64,000 nt of DNA from the NCBI RefSeq assembly GCF_009649845.1, contig NZ_WJIE01000007.1, forward strand, positions 515,678-579,677, read 5' to 3'. This DNA is from Polyangium spumosum (lineage in GTDB: Bacteria; Myxococcota_A; Polyangia; Polyangiales; Polyangiaceae). The stretch's first letter is position 1. Each line of letters opens with the position of its first letter. The position numbers and the translations under genes were made by a program. This document shows, piece by piece, positions 60,159 to 64,000 of this stretch. The notes under the pieces are model-generated. The model was not told the origin of the DNA. It saw nothing but the letters and a program-made list of their open reading frames with translations, and did no database searches.

Positions 60159-60512
60159 TTACCTTCCGCGAGAGGATCGACGCTGCGGCGGGGTCGAAGG
60201 ACGCCGGAAGCCAAGCTCGCGGATCAAGTCGTCGATGGTGTCCGGATCGTCCGCGGGAGGTGTCGGCGAGGGCTCCTCTTTGGTCGTCGGCGGGGCCGAC
60301 TCTCCGAGAGACTCGAGCCACCCAATGAACTCGTCGCGGCGCACGAGCCGGAGCTTCCCGAGCTTGACGACGCGGACGGAACAAGCGTCCGTGCGAAGCA
60401 GCCCGAGGTAGACCCGCGGCGATATCCCGCAGACGGCTAGCACCGTGAGCTGCGAGAGCATGTCAGGCGCGATTTCCAGGGCGCGCCGCCCACTCGGCCC
60501 CCACTTCCCCAT
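60159..60512 (-). CDS. Excisionase/HTH-like small protein
   Basis: 117 residues from ATG 60512, preceded by GGAGG (the longer open frame has a poor start). Residues ~14-70 (LSQLTVLAVCGISPRVYLGLLR, then VVKLGKLRLVRRDEFIGWLES) match the winged-helix pattern of Xis/MerR-type DNA-binding proteins that bind attachment sites. The tail is acidic then basic and disordered. It lies 107 bp upstream of int on the same strand, the usual xis-int order. Confidence 0.7.
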   Translation of the reverse strand: MGKWGPSGRRALEIAPDMLSQLTVLAVCGISPRVYLGLLRTDACSVRVVKLGKLRLVRRDEFIGWLESLGESAPPTTKEEPSPTPPADDPDTIDDLIRELGFRRPSTPPQRRSSRGR

Positions 60513-61810
60513 GTCGACCTCCATCATGAAGCAAGGTTTCGCAACGGGGGCTCGAGCTCTCAGCGAGCGACCCCTCCGCGCGCATCGGTCCAGGGAATGT
60601 ACGGCAACTTGGACGCCAACATCAAGCCATTTCGTCAGCAAAATCAGCAGCTTACCCATACCGCTCCAATTTCCGAGCTTTGCTCGCGGATCCTGAACGC
60701 ACCCCCTTGTTTCGCCGCGTGTCACTCCGAGGACCGCCGAGAAATCGAACGACATTTCGTCATGCCCGGAGAGTCTCTCTCGCGGGACCTCGCGAAAGCT
60801 CGTGCTGCGCCTTCAGCGCCGAGCAAATCCTCGGCTGATTTCTCGGAACTCGTCAGACTGGACCCCTGCAAATCAAGGTCCGTCGACGAGCGCACCTCGA
60901 AATCGCCTTCTATTTCTCGGGAAACCTATCCAGCAGACTGCACTCGAAGGCCGCTCGAGCGCCGAACCACTGTACGACTTCGTACTCCCCATCGCATGCA
61001 GCGGCGCATAGCTCATAACGCCGAGCGCCAACTCGTCGTCGCGACCAGGTACGAGGCACGCGGCCCCGGCCTTCCCCAGCGAGAAGCCACGGCGCAGCCG
61101 AGCTCGGTCTCGGCGCATGCTCGGGAAATCTCGGCTTTCTCCTGGTGCGCGGGGACCATCCGTAGGCCATCATTTCGTTCCGCACGTACCTGCACCCAAA
61201 ACCGATTCCACCTCCAACGTTCCCCATACAGCGATCACCTTAAACTTCGGTACGCGCGATCCCGGATGCGGCTCAGGCGGGGGTTCGTCTCTCCGCATGA
61301 AGTTCAGCCATGGCCAACCTCGACTGTTTCAACAGCCGAACGCTGAACAGGCATGTTCACTGCCGAAAGCAACGCGCGCGATCCGCGCACGTGGTGCCAC
61401 AAAGAACTCTCCGAGGCGTTCAATCCCGGTCGCGTGCTCGATTTGCCTTGTTTCATGCTGGCGCATCGTACCCGTACGTCCACACGAACACCCACTTGGG
61501 CGACGGGCAAACCTCGACCTACATCGTTTCCCGTACGGATCGACATCGTCCGGACGGTCACTTGCGTTCGATGCTCCCGTAGGGGGGCGGCGTTGATCGC
61601 GACACGTCACGTTTTCCGCTGGTTTTGCACGCCATCGGTCTCCCGTGGTCCGCGGATGAGCCGTCAATCCACCCCCGGAGAACCCACGTCAGCCGCCCCC
61701 TCGCGACTGCAAAATCCTCGGCACTTTCTCGGGAAGCACGCCCTGCGCGCGACATTTACTTTGCCCTCAAACGATTGGTTCGTCGGCACGCTCGACGACG
61801 GGTAGTCCAA
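60513..61810. other. Gene-poor stretch within the element
   Basis: About 1.3 kb with only short overlapping frames in several phases and no ribosome-binding site or recognisable protein. The motif TTCTCGGGAA or close variants recurs near 60841, 60913 and 61726, with a related CTCGGGAAATCTCGG at 61120. These could be regulator sites. I see nothing else to report here. Confidence 0.5.
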
Positions 61811-61855
61811 GCAACAACTTTTGTGTTGCAATGACTGAGCGACTTGTCCCATTAT
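61811..61855 (+). promoter_or_regulatory. Promoter of cargo operon overlapped by an inverted repeat
   Basis: TTGCAA (61826-61831) and CATTAT (61850-61855) are 18 bases apart and lie 13 bases before the ATG at 61868. GCAACA (61811-61816) and TGTTGC (61824-61829) form a perfect 6-base dyad that overlaps the -35 box, a natural place for a repressor. Confidence 0.45.
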
Positions 61856-61867
61856 CGACCCAGCACC

Positions 61868-62092
61868 ATGAACCACCCAGAGCCCACGGGGCTCGACGGG
61901 CAGTCGTCTGCCGTCGAGCCGGACTCGGAGCTGCGGAGCTGGCAGCAGATCATCGACCTGTACGGTGGTGAGTGCTGGCATCAGCTCACCGCGCTATGCG
62001 GTAAGACCTTTCGGTATACTGCCAGGTCCGAGAAGCTCTACTTCCCGGGCCCGGCGCGAAAGCCTCGCGGGAAAAGGAGGTCCAAGCCATGA
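61868..62092 (+). CDS. Small protein, stand-alone copy of WQQI domain
   Basis: 74 residues. The core SELRSWQQIIDLYGGECWHQ, RYTARSEKLYFPGPARKP is nearly the same as the N-terminal part of the next gene (SELRTWQQIVDLYGGECWYQ). The tail is basic (RGKRRSKP). No Shine-Dalgarno sequence is seen, and the promoter leaves a very short leader. Its stop overlaps the next ATG in ATGA. Domain family not recognised. Confidence 0.65.
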   Translation: MNHPEPTGLDGQSSAVEPDSELRSWQQIIDLYGGECWHQLTALCGKTFRYTARSEKLYFPGPARKPRGKRRSKP

Positions 62093-63615
62093 CCCACGCC
62101 GAACCCAGCGCGCTCTCGGACGAGCCGGTCGAGCTCGGCGGTCATCCCCTGTTCCCTCGGCCGGAAACCGAGGTAGGGCCCGATCCCCGGAGATTCGATC
62201 TCATCCAGATCGTCCGCATCCTTCCGGACAAGACGCGAGAGGTCTGCCCGACGGCATGGAAGGGATCCGAGCTGCGAACCTGGCAGCAGATCGTCGACCT
62301 GTACGGGGGTGAGTGCTGGTATCAGCTCAATGCAATCTGCGCAAAGTCGCACAGATACACGGCAAAGGGCGAGATGCACTATTTCGCAGGCCCGGCGCGG
62401 AAGCCCTTCGTCCAGGAGCCGCAGGCGCCCCGACCGGCGCCCGTTGCTGCGCCTGCCATCAACCCGGCTGCCGTGCCGCCTTATTACTATGCACCGCCTG
62501 CACCTCCGCCCGCGCCTGCTCCCGTCGCCGCGCCAGCGATGGGGGCGGAGCTCATGGGCCTGGTCAAGGTCGTTCTCGAAACGATGCGCTCGATCCTCGA
62601 CAGCACGAAGCAGCCGCCACCACCGCCACAGGGAAACCAGACTCTCGAGGTCGTACGCGAGATCCTCCCGCTCCTCCAGCAGCAGCCGCAATCCAACTCG
62701 ACGCTCGAAGTCGTGCGCGAGATCGTGCCGCTGCTCCGCGGAAACGACGCCGGCAAGCCGAGCGGCGGGGCCGGGTACGAGCGAGGGATGGAGCGCGGGA
62801 TCGAGATCGCGAAGAACCTCGGTGGTGGTGGCAATGGCGGCGGGGGAGACGAGTTCGGCGAGATCGCCAAGCTCCTCACCCTCGTAAAGACCGCGACCGC
62901 TGCGAATACGCCCCCGCCGCCGCCGCCCCCGCCTCCTCCGCCTCCCCCGCCGAATCCGTGGCCCATGGCGACGCCGATGTCCTGGGAGGGCTGGGAGATG
63001 ATCCAGACTCCGATGGGGATGGTCTTGAGGCAGGCCGTTGCGCCCGCGCAGCCCGCGCCCGCGCAGCCCGCGCCCGTCCCGCCCTCGCCAGCCCCCGCGC
63101 AGCCCACGCCCGCAGCGCCCGTGCCCGCGCCCGCGCCCGCGCAGCCCGCGCCCGCGCAGCCCGCACCCGCCGAGCTCCCGCAGCTCGAGCCCGTGGCGCC
63201 CGTGCGCGTGCAACCCGCGGCGCCGGTGCACTGCACAGACGGCCAGCAGAATATCGCGCCGCCGCCGCGGCCCCCGCCGCCTCCGCCGCCGCCGCCGGAG
63301 CCTCCTTTCGTGGCCGCGCCGCCGCCGCCGCCTGCGCCTCCGCCGCCGCCGCCGCCGCCCGTGAACACGCGGTCCGAGTCGAGGACGCACAAACCGACCA
63401 ATCTCGCGCCGCACCTCACGGCCGCGGGTCTCGTTCCCACGCCTCCGGATCCCTCGATCCCCGCCAATCCTCTAGCCAGTGCCGCAATGCAGGGCATCCA
63501 ACTTCTCGACAACAATCCCGACTTCTTTGCGAAACTTGAGGAATTCGCCACGACCGGATCGCCCGCAGTCTTCGGCGAGGCGCTGTCCATGGCCGTAAAG
63601 AGCGGTGTCAAATGA
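62089..63615 (+). CDS. Modular Pro-rich protein with WQQI domain
   Basis: 508 residues. An N-terminal lead of ~60 residues, then the WQQI domain (~60-110) shared with the previous gene, a Pro/Ala linker, a helical middle with two related segments (TLEVVREILPLLQQ and TLEVVREIVPLLRG), a Gly-rich hinge, a run of 14 prolines, then long AQPAPAQPAPxP repeats and further PPPP runs, and a final ~70-residue helical part (LLDNNPDFFAKLEEFATTG). It looks like a scaffold or structural protein. Both ends overlap neighbours in ATGA, so expression is coupled. Function unknown. Confidence 0.7.
   Translation: MTHAEPSALSDEPVELGGHPLFPRPETEVGPDPRRFDLIQIVRILPDKTREVCPTAWKGSELRTWQQIVDLYGGECWYQLNAICAKSHRYTAKGEMHYFAGPARKPFVQEPQAPRPAPVAAPAINPAAVPPYYYAPPAPPPAPAPVAAPAMGAELMGLVKVVLETMRSILDSTKQPPPPPQGNQTLEVVREILPLLQQQPQSNSTLEVVREIVPLLRGNDAGKPSGGAGYERGMERGIEIAKNLGGGGNGGGGDEFGEIAKLLTLVKTATAANTPPPPPPPPPPPPPPNPWPMATPMSWEGWEMIQTPMGMVLRQAVAPAQPAPAQPAPVPPSPAPAQPTPAAPVPAPAPAQPAPAQPAPAELPQLEPVAPVRVQPAAPVHCTDGQQNIAPPPRPPPPPPPPPEPPFVAAPPPPPAPPPPPPPPVNTRSESRTHKPTNLAPHLTAAGLVPTPPDPSIPANPLASAAMQGIQLLDNNPDFFAKLEEFATTGSPAVFGEALSMAVKSGVK
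63040..63355 (+). repeat. Pro/Ala-rich coding repeats
   Basis: Units of cccgcgcag and cccgcgccc, and runs of ccgccg, encode AQPAPAQP repeats and polyproline. They are likely to vary in length by slippage and to give an extended rod in the protein. Confidence 0.7.
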
Positions 63616-64000
63616 TCCGGCCGCGTATCGTCCACTTCCCTTCGAACCTCGCGAAAGCGCGTTACATGGCCGAGGGCAGCAAGCGCGATCTCCTGCTTCC
63701 CGAGGTGCAGCGCTGGGCAGCCGTCTTCCGGCGATTGCCCATGCATGAGCGTGCCGCGGCGATCTTGAAGTTCTGCCAGTACGCGATCGACTACGTGCGC
63801 GACCCGAAGCGCGAAGTCCTCGAAGATTCCGCCGTGACGCTCTTCCGTGGCTTCGGCGACTGCGACGCGAAAACGCGTGTATTCGTGGCCCTCTGCCGCG
63901 CATGCGGCATTCCGGCCCGCGAGAAGCCAGTCCGTCCTGAGCAGGACTTTCCGCATATCCTCGCGGAGGTCTTCGTGAATGGGCGATGGCAACCCGCGGA
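63612..64000 (+). CDS. Transglutaminase-like cysteine protein (3' partial)
   Basis: At least 129 residues; the frame is open at the right edge. ATG overlaps the previous stop (ATGA). FRGFGDCDAKTRVFVALCRACGIPAR holds the nucleophile Cys of transglutaminase-like domains, and FPHILAEVFVNGRWQPA the catalytic His with the start of the Asp segment. Such domains in phages and bacteria act as cross-linkers, peptidases or virion proteins. It may act on the coupled Pro-rich protein. Confidence 0.75.
   Translation, partial: MIRPRIVHFPSNLAKARYMAEGSKRDLLLPEVQRWAAVFRRLPMHERAAAILKFCQYAIDYVRDPKREVLEDSAVTLFRGFGDCDAKTRVFVALCRACGIPAREKPVRPEQDFPHILAEVFVNGRWQPA

Larger units (their letters stand above)
58548..64000. 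mobile_element. Left end of an integrated element in tRNA-Leu (continues past the window)
   Basis: Att fragment, integrase, excisionase-like gene, a long gene-poor stretch and a coupled cargo operon lie in order from 58548 to the window edge. The gene-poor part is visibly less GC-rich than the flanks. No phage structural gene is certain in the visible part, so prophage, ICE or other integrative element cannot be told apart. Confidence 0.75.

Noticed and set aside
60597..61596. Overlapping plus-strand frames in the element
   Set aside because: No ribosome-binding sites, no third-position bias and no recognisable protein.

Overview
The window is GC-rich DNA in the style of a large myxobacterial genome (order Polyangiales, Sorangium/Polyangium-like). 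I infer this from gene content, not from a marker gene: many Hanks-type Ser/Thr kinases with TPR tails, FHA-type sigma-54 activators, orphan histidine kinases, RsbR-like PAS/V4R-STAS proteins, lipoproteins with no named family, and proteins with very low-complexity Gly/Pro linkers. No rRNA and no intact tRNA gene were found.

Layout. 0-6.6 kb: a collagen-stalked adhesin (5' end outside the window), small secreted proteins, a TPR protein, a deiodinase-like protein that must read an in-frame TGA as selenocysteine, a PhyH-type dioxygenase and a GDSL-like lipoprotein. 6.6-13.4 kb: housekeeping and metabolic genes (RdgC-like pair, XRE regulator, alpha/beta hydrolase, DUF423, cupin, quinone reductase). 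13.3-49.2 kb: a signalling island with four STAS proteins (two as a tandem duplication), two TPR-kinases each next to a paralogous lipoprotein, a PknK-type kinase/ATPase, two FHA-containing sigma-54 activators, two sensor kinases and a lone receiver protein. A sarcosine dehydrogenase-like flavoprotein, a PfkB kinase and an FlK-like thioesterase lie among them. One tight minus-strand operon (44714 down to 37248) carries the PknK-type kinase, an FG-GAP lipoprotein, two proteins with LigA/RiPP-leader-like N-termini fused to IPT/TIG domains, and an unrecognised protein. 49.2-58.5 kb: a PLP decarboxylase, DUF488, a PhoX-like protein, a possible cysteine-dependent effector with repeated N-terminal motifs, and a Gdx-type SMR exporter behind what reads as a guanidine-III riboswitch. 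58.5-64 kb: the left end of an integrated element, marked by a displaced 3' half of tRNA-Leu(UAA), an excisionase-like gene and a tyrosine integrase, then about 1.3 kb with no recognisable gene, then a translationally coupled cargo operon (duplicated small domain, Pro-rich protein, transglutaminase-like protein) that runs out of the window.

How the parts may fit. Sigma-54-type -24/-12 sequences precede one kinase-linked lipoprotein (22625) and the sensor kinase at 45112. Weaker versions precede the second lipoprotein (27420, with a perfect dyad about 90 bp upstream) and the sensor kinase at 47364. Together with the two FHA activators and their neighbouring Ser/Thr kinases, this suggests a phosphorylation-to-sigma-54 circuit. 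That is inference. The strongest single observation is the selenoprotein: TGA in the GSFT(U)PPF context with a SECIS-like hairpin just downstream.
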